From Nocardioides ferulae (GTDB taxonomy: Bacteria; Actinomycetota; Actinomycetes; Propionibacteriales; Nocardioidaceae): 64,000 nucleotides of DNA. The stretch spans positions 215,360 through 279,359 of the forward strand of contig NZ_QZVR01000007.1 in NCBI RefSeq assembly GCF_003660455.1. The letters are read 5' to 3'. Of this stretch, positions 33,734-43,000 are shown piece after piece. The translations under genes and the position numbers were made by a program. The notes beneath the pieces were generated by a model that was given only the letters and a program-made list of their open reading frames with translations, was not told the DNA's origin and made no database searches. The stretch's first letter is position 1; each line of letters starts with the position of its first letter.

Positions 33734-34828
33734 GTGACGACGACCAGTGGCCTCGAGGTGCTGCAGCCGGGTCGCGGGCCGATCCGCTCGACCTACCTGC
33801 CGGCGACCCCCGACACCGTGCTGTGGGGGCGGCTGCCGTGCGCCGCCGACGCGCCGGTCGTCACCGTCGAGCCGGGCACCGAGGTCACCGTCGACACGGT
33901 CAGCCACGAGGGGCTGCTCGAGGACCAGGGCCGCGACCCCGAGACGTTCTTCACCGCCCACGGCGCCACCGACGTGCTCGAGGACGCGGTCGCGATCGCG
34001 TCGTCCGGGCTGCCGCACACCTTCGGCGTCGACGGCCCGCACCTGGTCTCCCGGCCGGTGCGGGTCGACGGCGCGCGGGTCGGCGACCTGCTCGCGATCA
34101 CCGTCGTCGAGACGCTGCCCCGCGTGCCCTACGGGGTGGTGTCGAACCGGCACGGGCGCGGCGCGCTGCCCGGCGAGTTCCCCCTCGACGGCGAGCTGTT
34201 CAGCGCGTTCGCCACGGTGCAGGACGGCCCCGACGGCGCCCGCGGTGCGCTGCCGCTCGTCCCCGGTGGCGAGCCGGTGGTGACGTTCCCGCTGGCGCCG
34301 TTCCTGGGGATCATGGGCGTCGCGGTCGCCGGCGCGAGCCGCCCGCACTCGGTGCCGCCCGGCCCGCACGGCGGCAACCTCGACATCAATCTGCTCACGG
34401 CCGGCTCGACGCTCTATCTGCCGGTGCAGGTCGACGGCGCCCTGGCCTACGTGGGCGACCCCCACTTCGCGCAGGGCGACGGCGAGGTCGCGCTCACCGC
34501 GATGGAGGCGTCGCTGCGGGCCACCGTGCGGTTCGACGTGGTGCCGCACGAGGACGCCGTACGCCGATTCGGCGAGCTCGCCGGGCCGCTCGCGGAGACC
34601 CGCGACCACCTGGTGCCGACCGGCCTCGACGAGGATCTCGACCAGGCGGTGCGCAACTGTGTGCGCGCGGCGATCGCGCTGCTCGAGGCGCGCTACGGGA
34701 TGGATCCGCGGCTGGCCTACGCCTATCTGAGCGCGGCCACCGACTTCGACATCTCCCAGGTGGTCGACGTGGTCAGCGGTGTGCACGCCCGGATCCGCAA
34801 GGCCGACTTCGCCGCGGTGGCCCGATGA
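33734..34828 (+). CDS. Acetamidase/formamidase family protein
   Basis: 364 residues. Family features are visible: VLWGRLPCAADAPVVTVEPG, HGATDVLED, GRGALPGEF, PLAPFLGIMGVAVAG, PGPHGGNLDINLLTAGSTLY and GDPHFAQGDGEVALTAME, the last two forming the metal-site core of formamidases. It hydrolyses a small amide to acid and ammonia. In this island a formamide- or oxamate-type end product is a reasonable substrate, but this is inference. It is the first gene of the island and is followed closely by the amidase fusion. Confidence 0.88.
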   Translation: MTTTSGLEVLQPGRGPIRSTYLPATPDTVLWGRLPCAADAPVVTVEPGTEVTVDTVSHEGLLEDQGRDPETFFTAHGATDVLEDAVAIASSGLPHTFGVDGPHLVSRPVRVDGARVGDLLAITVVETLPRVPYGVVSNRHGRGALPGEFPLDGELFSAFATVQDGPDGARGALPLVPGGEPVVTFPLAPFLGIMGVAVAGASRPHSVPPGPHGGNLDINLLTAGSTLYLPVQVDGALAYVGDPHFAQGDGEVALTAMEASLRATVRFDVVPHEDAVRRFGELAGPLAETRDHLVPTGLDEDLDQAVRNCVRAAIALLEARYGMDPRLAYAYLSAATDFDISQVVDVVSGVHARIRKADFAAVAR

Positions 34829-34846
34829 TGGCCCGGTGATGTCCCG

Positions 34847-36376
34847 GTGACCCGCGCCGACGCCCGGCTGCACCTCAGCGGCGCCGCCCACCCGCCGGCC
34901 GGCCTGCTCGAGGCGTTCTGGAGCTACGAGCGCGCCCTGCACGCCGACGACCTCGCCGCGCTGGACCGGCTGTTCGCACCCGGCCCGCACACCATCCGTG
35001 GCGACGCCCAGGGGCTCCTGGTCGGGCACGACGCGATCAGCGCGTTCCGTGGCAGCCGCGGCGGCATCCCCGAGCGCACCCTCACCGACCTGCACGTCCA
35101 GGTGGTCGACGACGACCACGCGCTGATCGTCGCGCTCACCGAGCCGCACGGCGGCGGCCGCGGGCAGCAGACCCAGCTGTGGGCCCGGCTCCCGCTCGGC
35201 TGGGCGGTCACCGCCGCCCACGTCTCGGCACCCCCGCCGGCCCTCGACACAAGGGTCTGGCGGGTGGTCGGCGACCCGCTGGTCGCCGGCGCCGACGGCG
35301 GGCCGCTGCGCGGGCACACCGTCGCCGTCAAGGACCTCTACGCCGTCGCCGGTCAGCGCATCGGGGCCGGCAACCCCGCCTGGCTGGCCGCCGCCGCCGT
35401 CGAGGCCCGCCACGCCGCGGCGGTGCAGGCGCTGGTCGACGCGGGCGCCGACCTGCGCGGCCTGGCCCGCACCGACGAGTTCGCCTACAGCCTCGCCGGG
35501 GCCAACGCCCACTCCGGCACCCCGCCCAACGTCCGCGCGCCGCACCGGCTGCCCGGGGGCTCGTCCTCGGGCTCGGCGGCCGCCGTGGCCCTGGGGCACG
35601 CGAGCCTCGGCCTCGGCACCGACACCGGCGGCTCGGTGCGGGTGCCCGCGGCGTACCAAGGTCTCTACGGCATCCGCACCACCCACGACCTGGTGAGCCG
35701 CGACGGGCTGCTCGCGCTGGCGCCCTCGTTCGACACGGTGGGCTGGCTCGCCCGCGACCCGGCCACGCTGCTGGCGGTCGGCCGGGTGCTGCTGCCCGGC
35801 CGGCCGCCGGCCGGCACCCGCGAGCTGGTCGTCGTGCCACGGCTGGTGGCGCTGGCCGACCCCGACGTCGCGGAGACGCTCACCCGGTGCCTGGCGGCCC
35901 TGGGAGGTGTCGCGGCGGAGGACTGGCCACTCGACGACCTGCCCGGCTGGCTGGCCGCCTTCCAGACGCTGCAGGCCTGGGAGGCCTGGCGCGAGCACGG
36001 TGACTGGCTGGCCGGCCGACTGGACACGCTCGGCGCCGACGTGCGCGGCCGCTTCGCCCACGCCTCGACCGTCACCGACGCCGACGCGGACGCCGCGCGC
36101 GAGCAGGTCGGGCTCGCGCGGGAGACGATCCGGGGCCTGGTCGGCGACCGGGTGCTGGTGCTGCCCGCCGCGTCGTCGGTGGCGCCGCGGATCGGCACCG
36201 ATCTGGGCCCGGTGCGCGAGGCGACGATGAATCTGACCTGCCTGGCCGGGTTGGGCGGCCTGCCGGCGGTCACCCTGCCGACCCGCACCGCCGAGGGGCT
36301 GCCCTGCGGGGTCTCGCTGGTCGCCGCCGCCGGGCGCGACCTGGAGCTGCTGCAGCTCGCCGCCGACCTGGCCTGA
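34847..36376 (+). CDS. AtzH-like domain fused to amidase-signature amidohydrolase
   Basis: 509 residues. Residues 1-125 (LLEAFWSYERALHADDLAAL; DRLFAPGPHTIRGDAQGLLV) match the AtzH/DUF3225 NTF2-like domain. Residues 140-509 are an amidase-signature enzyme with Lys in HTVAVKDLY, the cis-Ser in PGGSSSGSAAAVALGH and the nucleophile Ser in GTDTGGSVRVPA. In the cyanuric acid pathway AtzE/AtzG/AtzH act on 1-carboxybiuret. Here, in urate catabolism, an ureido or oxalurate-type substrate is plausible. The GTG start is 18 bp after the previous stop. Confidence 0.85.
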   Translation: MTRADARLHLSGAAHPPAGLLEAFWSYERALHADDLAALDRLFAPGPHTIRGDAQGLLVGHDAISAFRGSRGGIPERTLTDLHVQVVDDDHALIVALTEPHGGGRGQQTQLWARLPLGWAVTAAHVSAPPPALDTRVWRVVGDPLVAGADGGPLRGHTVAVKDLYAVAGQRIGAGNPAWLAAAAVEARHAAAVQALVDAGADLRGLARTDEFAYSLAGANAHSGTPPNVRAPHRLPGGSSSGSAAAVALGHASLGLGTDTGGSVRVPAAYQGLYGIRTTHDLVSRDGLLALAPSFDTVGWLARDPATLLAVGRVLLPGRPPAGTRELVVVPRLVALADPDVAETLTRCLAALGGVAAEDWPLDDLPGWLAAFQTLQAWEAWREHGDWLAGRLDTLGADVRGRFAHASTVTDADADAAREQVGLARETIRGLVGDRVLVLPAASSVAPRIGTDLGPVREATMNLTCLAGLGGLPAVTLPTRTAEGLPCGVSLVAAAGRDLELLQLAADLA

Positions 36377-36399
36377 GGGCCGGCGATCGTTACCTGCGT

Positions 36400-36442
36400 G
36401 AAACGACCGTTGCGGCTGCGCTTCACATCCGGCTCGTAGGTT
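36400..36442 (+). promoter_or_regulatory. Purine-island operator and -10 box of uraD
   Basis: GAAAC-GACC-GTTGC (36400-36413) upstream; TAGGTT (36437-36442) lies 6 nt before the GTG start of uraD, suggesting a leaderless mRNA. Here the box lies at or above the -35 position rather than in the spacer. Confidence 0.5.
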
Positions 36443-36448
36443 CCACGC

Positions 36449-36943
36449 GTGCTGATCGAGGAGTTCAACCGGCTGGACGCCGAGGCCGCTGCCGCGGTGG
36501 TGCGTCCGTGCGCGGACGTCGACGCATGGGTGGCCGCGATCGTGGCGGCCCGGCCGTTCGACTCCGTCGACGAGCTCACCGGGTACGCCGAGCAGGCGGC
36601 GTCGGCCTGGACCGGCGAGGAGGTCGAGGCGGCGCTCGCCGACCACCCCCGCATCGGCGAGCGGCCGCGAGGCTCCGGCGCCAGCGCCGGCATGTCCGTG
36701 CAGGAGCAGGCCGGCGTCGACCGCGACGACGACGACCTCGCCCGGCGGCTGGCCGAGGGCAACCGGCGCTACGAGAAGCTGTTCGGCCGGATCTTCCTGG
36801 TGCGCGCGGCCGGCCGCGACGCCGCCGAGATCCTCGCCCTGCTCGAGCAGCGCCTGGACAACGACGAGGAGACCGAGCTGCGGGTCACTGCCGGTGAGCT
36901 GGCCGAGATCGCGGTGCTCCGACTGAGGGGGCAGTTCGCGTGA
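36449..36943 (+). CDS. uraD: OHCU decarboxylase
   Basis: 2-oxo-4-hydroxy-4-carboxy-5-ureidoimidazoline decarboxylase gives S-allantoin in the third urate-oxidation step. 164 residues, all-helical. The family motif HPRIGERP (catalytic His) is at residues 66-73, followed by SAGMSVQEQAGV and NRRYEKLFGRIFLVRAAGRD. A GTG leaderless start. The next gene uraH overlaps by 4 nt, and uraD-uraH-uricase form one unit. Confidence 0.95.
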   Translation: MLIEEFNRLDAEAAAAVVRPCADVDAWVAAIVAARPFDSVDELTGYAEQAASAWTGEEVEAALADHPRIGERPRGSGASAGMSVQEQAGVDRDDDDLARRLAEGNRRYEKLFGRIFLVRAAGRDAAEILALLEQRLDNDEETELRVTAGELAEIAVLRLRGQFA

Positions 36944-37266
36944 CCACCTGCAGCACCCACGTGCTCGACGCCGCCCTGGGCGTCCCGGCGGCCGGCCTGG
37001 CGGTCGGGCTCGCCGGCCCCGACGGCGACCCGCTCGCCGAGGCCGTCACCGACGCCGACGGCCGGGTCCGCTTCGACGCCGACCTCGCCCCCGGCACGCA
37101 CACGCTGACCTTCGCCACCGGGGCCTGGTTCGCCGCCGCCGGCCGGGAGACCTTCCACCCCGAGGTGCGGGTGGCCTTCGCCGTGGCGGATCACCCGGCT
37201 CAGCCCCACCATCACGTGGCGCTGCTGCTGAGCCCGTTCGCCTACACCACCTACCGAGGGAGCTGA
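36940..37266 (+). CDS. uraH: 5-hydroxyisourate hydrolase
   Basis: Transthyretin-like enzyme, 108 residues, hydrolysing the uricase product to OHCU. Signature residues: His in CSTHVLDAALG, Arg in DGRVRFD, His in PHHHVALLLSPFAYTTYRGS, ending in the diagnostic YRGS. It starts with a GTG that overlaps the uraD stop. The periplasmic signal of some transthyretin-like proteins is absent, so it is cytosolic. Confidence 0.96.
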   Translation: MTTCSTHVLDAALGVPAAGLAVGLAGPDGDPLAEAVTDADGRVRFDADLAPGTHTLTFATGAWFAAAGRETFHPEVRVAFAVADHPAQPHHHVALLLSPFAYTTYRGS

Positions 37267-37267
37267 C

Positions 37268-38218
37268 GTGACCAGCGCATCGACCACCGAGGCACCAGCG
37301 AGCGAGACCACCGGCCGCATCGTGCTCGGCGCCAACCAGTACGGCAAGGCCGAGTGCCGGCTGGTGCGGGTCACCCGGGACACCGCCCGCCACGAGATCA
37401 CGGACCTCACCGTCACCACCCAGTTGCGCGGCGACTTCACCGCCTGCCACACCGAAGGCGACAACAGCCGGGTGGTGGCCACCGACACCCAGAAGAACAC
37501 CGTCTATGCCTTCGCCCGCGAGCACGGCGTGCACTCCCCCGAGCAGTTCCTGCTCACGCTCGGCGACCACTTCGTCAGGGAGTTCCCCTGGGTGAGCGGC
37601 GGGGTGTGGCAGGCCCAGCAGCACGCCTGGGACCGGCTAGACGTCGCCGGGCGGCCGCACGACCACGCGTTCGCTCGCACCGGCCGCGAGGTGCGCACCG
37701 CCGTGGTGCAGCGCGACGGCGCGGAGGTGTTCGTGCTCTCCGGGCTCACCGACTGCACGGTGCTGAAGTCGACCGGGTCGGAGTTCCACGGCTTCCCCCG
37801 CGACCGCTACACCACGCTCGCCGAGGCCACCGACCGGATCCTGGCCACCTCGGTCACCGCCTGGTGGCGGCACACCCCCGAGGCGGTGGCCGCCGGGGTC
37901 GACTGGAACGCCTCCTACGCCGAGGTGCGCGACACCCTGCTCGAGGCGTTCGCCGACCTGCACTCGCTGGCCCTGCAGCAGACGATCTTCGCGATGGGCA
38001 AGGCGGTGCTCGAGCGCTTCCCCGGCATCGCCGAGGTCAAGCTCTCCTGCCCCAACAAGCACCACTTCCTGGTCGACCTCGAGCCGTTCGGGCTGGACAA
38101 CCCCGGCGAGGTCTTCTTCGCCGCCGACCGTCCCTACGGCCTGATCCAGGCCACGGTGCAGCGCGAGGGCTCCCCCGAAGAGCCGCGAGCCTGGGCCACC
38201 GTGCCCGGGTTCTGCTGA
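37268..38218 (+). CDS. Urate oxidase (uricase)
   Basis: Cofactor-free oxidation of urate to 5-hydroxyisourate. 316 residues with two T-fold halves. Catalytic Lys in GANQYGKAECR and Thr in VVATDTQKNTVYAFA are present, as are the SGLTDCTVLKSTGSEFHGF block and the C-terminal NKHHFLVDLEPFGLDNPGEV signature. The GTG start has GGGAG 5 nt upstream, 1 bp after the uraH stop. Confidence 0.97.
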   Translation: MTSASTTEAPASETTGRIVLGANQYGKAECRLVRVTRDTARHEITDLTVTTQLRGDFTACHTEGDNSRVVATDTQKNTVYAFAREHGVHSPEQFLLTLGDHFVREFPWVSGGVWQAQQHAWDRLDVAGRPHDHAFARTGREVRTAVVQRDGAEVFVLSGLTDCTVLKSTGSEFHGFPRDRYTTLAEATDRILATSVTAWWRHTPEAVAAGVDWNASYAEVRDTLLEAFADLHSLALQQTIFAMGKAVLERFPGIAEVKLSCPNKHHFLVDLEPFGLDNPGEVFFAADRPYGLIQATVQREGSPEEPRAWATVPGFC

Positions 38219-38237
38219 CCCCGCGCGCGAGCTCGCG

Positions 38238-39599
38238 ATGACACAGGTCGACGCCGTCCGCGGCCGCCGGGTGCTGGTCGACGGCGTGCTGCGCCCGGCC
38301 ACCGTGCGCGTCACCGACGGCCGGATCGCCGCGATCGACGCTTTCGACGCGCCGGCCGCTGGCCGCGTGCTGACGGTGCCCGACTCGGCGTACCTGTTGC
38401 CCGGCGTCGTCGACACCCACGTGCACGTCAACGAGCCCGGGCGCACCCACTGGGAGGGGTTCGCGACCGCCACCCGGGCCGCGGCGCTGGGCGGGGTGAC
38501 CACGCTCGTCGACATGCCGCTCAACTCGCTGCCGCCGACGACCAGCGCCGCCAACCTGCGGACCAAGCAGCGGGCCGCCCGCGGACAACTGGCCGTCGAC
38601 GTGGCGTTCTGGGGCGGAGCGGTGCCGGGCAACCTCGGCGACCTCGAGCCGCTGTGGGACGCCGGGGTGATGGGCTTCAAGTGCTTCCTCTCCCCCTCCG
38701 GCGTCGACGAGTTCCCGCCGCTGGCCCAGCCCGAGCTGGTCGCGGCCGCCCGCGAGATCGCACGCCTCGACGCGCTGCTCGTCGTGCACGCCGAGGACCC
38801 GGCCACGCTCGAGGCGGCACCGCAGACGCCGAGCAGGGCGTACGCCGACTTCCTGGCCTCGCGGCCCGACCCGGCCGAAACCCGGGCGATCCGGCAGGTC
38901 GTGGCCGCGGCCCGCGAGACCGGGGCCCGGGTGCACGTGCTGCACCTGTCCAGCGCGACCGCGCTCGACGTGCTCGCGGACGCCCGCGCCGAGGGGCTGC
39001 CGGTGAGCGTCGAGACCTGCCCGCACTACCTGTGCTTCGCCGCCGAGGAGATCCCCGACGGCGCGGGCGAGTTCAAGTGCTGCCCGCCGATCCGCGACCG
39101 CGGCAACCGCGACGCGCTGTGGCAGGCGCTCCTGGACGGTCTCATCGACGTCGTCGTCACCGACCACTCCCCCGCCACCGAGGAGGAGAAGCGGCGCGGC
39201 GGCGGCGACCTCCAGCAGGCCTGGGGCGGCATCTCCGGGCTGCAGGTCGGCTTCACGGCGGTCGCCCACGAGGCCCGGCGGCGTGGCATCGACGTCGAGC
39301 GGGTGAGCGAGTGGATGTCGCGCGGCACCGCCGACCTGGTCGGGCTCGGCCACAAGGGCCGGATCGAGGTCGGCGCCGACGCCGACCTGGTGGTCTACGA
39401 CACCGCCGAGGAGCTGCACGTCGACGCCGCAGCGCTGGCGCACCGCAACCCGATCTCGGCCTACGACGGACAGCGGTACGCCGGGCGGGTCACCGCCACC
39501 GTGCTGCGCGGCCGGATGCTCGACCCGGCCGGGCCCGACCCCGCGTGGGGCCGGCAGCTGACCCGCCCAAGCGGACCGGAAACCGTCACGCCCCGGTGA
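38238..39599 (+). CDS. allB: Allantoinase
   Basis: Opens the allantoin ring to allantoate. 453 residues, amidohydrolase fold. Metal ligands: DTHVHVNEPGRTHWEG, the carboxylated Lys in GVMGFKCFLS, HVLHLSSATAL, CPHYL and TDHSP. VNEPGRTHWEGF separates allantoinase from dihydropyrimidinase. It begins 19 bp after the uricase gene and so is part of the same operon. Confidence 0.95.
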   Translation: MTQVDAVRGRRVLVDGVLRPATVRVTDGRIAAIDAFDAPAAGRVLTVPDSAYLLPGVVDTHVHVNEPGRTHWEGFATATRAAALGGVTTLVDMPLNSLPPTTSAANLRTKQRAARGQLAVDVAFWGGAVPGNLGDLEPLWDAGVMGFKCFLSPSGVDEFPPLAQPELVAAAREIARLDALLVVHAEDPATLEAAPQTPSRAYADFLASRPDPAETRAIRQVVAAARETGARVHVLHLSSATALDVLADARAEGLPVSVETCPHYLCFAAEEIPDGAGEFKCCPPIRDRGNRDALWQALLDGLIDVVVTDHSPATEEEKRRGGGDLQQAWGGISGLQVGFTAVAHEARRRGIDVERVSEWMSRGTADLVGLGHKGRIEVGADADLVVYDTAEELHVDAAALAHRNPISAYDGQRYAGRVTATVLRGRMLDPAGPDPAWGRQLTRPSGPETVTPR

Positions 39600-39617
39600 A
39601 ACCGGCGAAACGGCACC

Positions 39618-39638
39618 GAAACAGCCGTTTCCTAGCGT
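39618..39638 (+). promoter_or_regulatory. Purine-island operator and -10 box of the aminotransferase operon
   Basis: GAAAC-AGCC-GTTTC is a perfect inverted repeat (39618-39631), 1 nt, then TAGCGT (39633-39638). An AGAGG ribosome site follows before the GTG at 39664, so this transcript has a leader of about 20 nt. Confidence 0.6.
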
Positions 39639-39663
39639 GCGGAGGACCGTCGAGAGGACCCCC

Positions 39664-40911
39664 GTGCCGCACCAGCCGATCCACGCGCAGATCAACCCCC
39701 CGGCCCGCCTGCTGATGGGCCCGGGGCCGATCAGCGCGGACCCGCGGGTGCTGCGCGCGATGTCGGCCCAGCTGGTCGGGCAGTACGACCCCGCGATGTC
39801 GGCGTACATGGTCGAGACGATGGCGCTCTACCGCGAGGTGTTCCGCACCGCCAACCAGCACACGCTGCTGGTCGACGGCACCTCCCGCGCCGGCATCGAG
39901 GCCGCGCTGGTCTCGCTGCTCGAGCCCGGCGATCGGGTGCTGGTGCCGGTCTTCGGCCGGTTCGGCCACCTGCTGGTCGAGATCGCCGAGCGCTGTGGCG
40001 CCGAGGTGCACACCGTCGCCGTGCCCTGGGGCGAGGTGGTCGACGCCGAGCAGGTCGAGCGGGCCGTCGTGGCGGTGCGACCCAAGGTCCTCGCCGTGGT
40101 GCAGGGCGACACCTCGACCACGATGTGCCAGCCGCTGGCCGACCTCGGCGAGGTCTGTCGCCGCCACGGCGTGCTCTTCTACTGCGACGCCACCGCCTCG
40201 CTCGGCGGCAACGCCTTCGAGGCCGACGCCTGGGGGCTCGACATCGCCACGGCCGGGCTGCAGAAGTGCCTCGGCGGCCCGTCGGGGAGCGCCCCGATCA
40301 CGATCTCGCCGCGGGCGGCCGAGGTGATCGAGGGACGCCGCCACGTCGAGGCCGGGCTCACCGAGGAGTCCGACGAGCCCCGAGGCACCCGGATCGCCTC
40401 GAACTACTTCGACCTGGCCATGGTCATGGACTACTGGGGCCCGCGCCGTCTCAACCACCACACCGAGGCGACCACGATGCTCTACGGCGCCCGCGAGTGC
40501 GCGCGGCTGCTCGTCGAGGAGGGGCTGGACCAGGCGGTCGAACGGCACCGGCTGCACGGCACCGCGATGCTCGCCGGCGTCGCCGGCCTCGGCCTGGGCG
40601 TCTTCGGCGACCCGGCGCACAAGATGAACAACGTCGTCGCGGTCGAGATCCCCGGCAGCCTGGGCGCCGCCGGCGGCGAGCGGGTGCGGGCCGCGCTGCT
40701 CGCCGACTTCGGCATCGAGATCGGCACCTCGTTCGGGCCGCTGCACGGCCGCGTGTGGCGGATCGGCACCATGGGCCACAACGCCCGCCGGGACGCCGTG
40801 CTCACCACGCTCGCCGCGCTGGAGCAGGTGATGCGCGCCGAGGGCGTGCCGGTCACCGCCGGCGGTGGGGTCGGCGCGGCCCGCGAGGTCTACCAGGGCG
40901 TGGCGGCATGA
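39664..40911 (+). CDS. pucG: (S)-ureidoglycine-glyoxylate aminotransferase
   Basis: 415 residues, a class V PLP aminotransferase of the alanine-glyoxylate type. Visible are MGPGPISADPRVLRAMSAQL, the SerThr block VVQGDTSTTMCQPL, the Asp in FYCDATASLGG and the PLP Lys in GLQKCLGGPSG. In allantoin pathways this enzyme transaminates ureidoglycine with glyoxylate, giving oxalurate and glycine. The position between allantoinase and allantoate amidohydrolase supports that over plain AGT. The GTG at 39664 has GAGAGGA upstream. Confidence 0.9.
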   Translation: MPHQPIHAQINPPARLLMGPGPISADPRVLRAMSAQLVGQYDPAMSAYMVETMALYREVFRTANQHTLLVDGTSRAGIEAALVSLLEPGDRVLVPVFGRFGHLLVEIAERCGAEVHTVAVPWGEVVDAEQVERAVVAVRPKVLAVVQGDTSTTMCQPLADLGEVCRRHGVLFYCDATASLGGNAFEADAWGLDIATAGLQKCLGGPSGSAPITISPRAAEVIEGRRHVEAGLTEESDEPRGTRIASNYFDLAMVMDYWGPRRLNHHTEATTMLYGARECARLLVEEGLDQAVERHRLHGTAMLAGVAGLGLGVFGDPAHKMNNVVAVEIPGSLGAAGGERVRAALLADFGIEIGTSFGPLHGRVWRIGTMGHNARRDAVLTTLAALEQVMRAEGVPVTAGGGVGAAREVYQGVAA

Positions 40912-42194
40912 GCAGCGCCTCCCTCGTCCTGGCCCGCTGTGCCGAGCTCGACTTGCTCTCCGCCCGTCCCGACGCGCTCGAACGGGTGCACCTGTCGGCC
41001 GAGCACGCCGCCGCGAACGCACTCGTCGCGAGCTGGCTGACCCGGGCCGGGCTGCGCGCCCGGGTCGACGCGGCCGGCAACGTGTGCGGACGCCGCGAGG
41101 GCCGCGAGCCGGGGCTGCCGGCGCTGCTGCTGGGCTCGCACCTCGACACCGTGCCCGACGCCGGCAGCTTCGACGGGATGCTGGGCGTGGTGATGGCGGT
41201 CGCGGTCGCCGAGCGGCTGGGCGACAGGGTGGACGAGCTGCCGTTCGCGCTCGAGGTGATCGGCTTCTCCGACGAGGAGGGCACCCGGTTCGGCACCGCG
41301 CTGCTCGGCAGCCGCGCGGTCGCCGGCAGCTGGCGCGAGGAGTGGTGGGAGCTGCGCGACCGCGACGGCATCACCCTGCGCGAGGCGTTCGTCGGGTTCG
41401 GCCTCGACCCCGACCGGGTCGGCGACGCGGCCCGCCGCCCCGAGGAGATGGTCGGCTACCTGGAGGCCCACATCGAGCAGGGGCCCTTCCTCGAGGCCGC
41501 CGACGCCTCGCTGGGCTACGTCACCAGCATCGCCGGCGCCCGGCGCTTCCAGCTCACCGTGCACGGGGAGGCCCGGCACGCCGGCGGCACCCCCTACGCC
41601 CGCCGCCGCGACGCGCTCGTCGGCGCTAGCGAGATCGTCACCGCCGTGGAACGGCTGGCCCGCGCCACCGGCGAGCAGGGCTGCATCGCCACCGTCGGCC
41701 GGCTCGAGGTGGCGCCCGGCGCCGTCAACGTGGTGCCCGGCCGCGCCGACCTCAGCCTCGACCTGCGCGCCGCCACCGACGCCGAGCGCGACGCCATGTG
41801 GCAGCGGATGCACCGCACGATGCTCGACCTGTGCGCCGCCCGCGGGCTGCGCCTGGAGGTCGTGGAGACCCACACCGCGCCCGCCGCCCCGTGCGCTCCC
41901 TGGCTGCGGGAGGCGGTCGCCGCCGGCATCCGGCACGCCGGCGACCCGGCGGCCCCGGGCCTGTGGAGCCGCGCCGGGCACGACGCGATGGCGCTGGCCG
42001 AGGTCACCGACATCGGGATGCTCTTCCTGCGCTGCCACGACGGGATCAGCCACGCCCCCGACGAGGACGTCCGCGAGATCGACGTCGCCCGCGGTCTCGA
42101 CGCCCTGGAGCAGACGGTGCTCGAGGTAGCCGCGGCCGTCGAGGCCCGCGGCGCCCGCCCGGCGTACCCGGCGAGCCTGACGGAGGTGCCCTGA
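40908..42194 (+). CDS. allC: Allantoate amidohydrolase
   Basis: 428 residues of the M20 hydantoinase/carbamoylase family, hydrolysing allantoate to ureidoglycine, CO2 and ammonia. Metal-site motifs: GSHLDTVPDAGSFDGMLG, SDEEGTRFG, EAHIEQGPFLEA and SRAGHDAMALA. ATG overlaps the preceding stop (ATGA) and its own stop overlaps the next gene, so it is tightly coupled. N-carbamoyl amino acid hydrolase is the alternative, made unlikely by context. Confidence 0.92.
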   Translation: MSSASLVLARCAELDLLSARPDALERVHLSAEHAAANALVASWLTRAGLRARVDAAGNVCGRREGREPGLPALLLGSHLDTVPDAGSFDGMLGVVMAVAVAERLGDRVDELPFALEVIGFSDEEGTRFGTALLGSRAVAGSWREEWWELRDRDGITLREAFVGFGLDPDRVGDAARRPEEMVGYLEAHIEQGPFLEAADASLGYVTSIAGARRFQLTVHGEARHAGGTPYARRRDALVGASEIVTAVERLARATGEQGCIATVGRLEVAPGAVNVVPGRADLSLDLRAATDAERDAMWQRMHRTMLDLCAARGLRLEVVETHTAPAAPCAPWLREAVAAGIRHAGDPAAPGLWSRAGHDAMALAEVTDIGMLFLRCHDGISHAPDEDVREIDVARGLDALEQTVLEVAAAVEARGARPAYPASLTEVP

Positions 42195-43000
42195 TGCGCA
42201 TCGACGAGCGGATCGCCCGGCACCACGGCGAGCTCTCCCCCCAGGAGCAGCGGGCCGCCGGCACGCTGTTGGAGCACCTCGACGACCTGGCCACCTACCG
42301 GGCTGCCGAGCTGGCCCAGCTCGCCGGTGTCTCGAAGGCGACGATGAGCCGGCTCTTCCGGCACCTGGGCTTCACCGACTTCGACGAGGTGCGCGAGCAC
42401 CTGCGGGCGCTGCGCTCGGCCGGCGAGCCCCGGCGGGTCGACGGCACGCCGTCGCTGACCGCACACGCCGCCCACGAGGCGGAGACGATCGGTCGCACGC
42501 TGGCCCAGCCCGGCATCGACGAGGCGGCCGCGCTGCTGGCCGGCGCCGCCAGGGTCACGGTCGCGGGCTGGCGCAACGGCTATCCGGTGGCGCTGCACCT
42601 GCGCCAGCAGCTCGCCCAGGTGCGTCCCGACGTGCGGGTGGCGCCGGCGCCCGGGCAGGTGATGGGCGAGGAGCTCGCCGATGTCGCGGCCGGCGACGCG
42701 TTGGTGGTGATGGGCTTCCGGCGGCGTCCGGCCGGCTTCGCCGAGCTGCTCGCCGAGGCGGCCCGCAGCGGCGCCGGCGTCGTGCTCGTCGCCGACCCGA
42801 CCGCGGCCCGCCACGCCGCGCACGCCTCGGTCTGGCTCGAGTGCGACGTGCAGAGCCGGCTCGCCTTCGACAGCTACGCCGCGGCGATGAGCCTGGTCAG
42901 CGTGCTCGCCGACGGCGTGCTCGCCCGGGTGGGGCGCACCGGTCAGCAGCGGGTCTCCGCGATCAGCGGCGCCTACACCCGGCTCGCGGAGGTGGAGTGA
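42194..43000 (+). CDS. RpiR/MurR family transcriptional regulator
   Basis: 268 residues. Residues 1-77 are the RpiR HTH (SPQEQRAAGTLLEHLDDLAT, LAQLAGVSKATMSRLFRHLG, then FTDFDEVREHL). Residues 105-250 are a SIS domain (ARVTVAGWRNGYPVALHLRQ; DALVVMGFRRRPAGFAEL). The effector is probably a pathway intermediate; SIS domains usually bind phosphosugars, so the ligand may differ here. It lies inside the operon it most likely controls, overlapping both neighbours by 1 nt (TGATG). Confidence 0.92.
   Translation: MRIDERIARHHGELSPQEQRAAGTLLEHLDDLATYRAAELAQLAGVSKATMSRLFRHLGFTDFDEVREHLRALRSAGEPRRVDGTPSLTAHAAHEAETIGRTLAQPGIDEAAALLAGAARVTVAGWRNGYPVALHLRQQLAQVRPDVRVAPAPGQVMGEELADVAAGDALVVMGFRRRPAGFAELLAEAARSGAGVVLVADPTAARHAAHASVWLECDVQSRLAFDSYAAAMSLVSVLADGVLARVGRTGQQRVSAISGAYTRLAEVE

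Noticed and set aside
33116..36646. A 1,176-codon open frame on the minus strand
   Set aside because: It is antisense to the formamidase-family and AtzH-amidase genes, with shadow-type composition. The plus-strand genes have family motifs.
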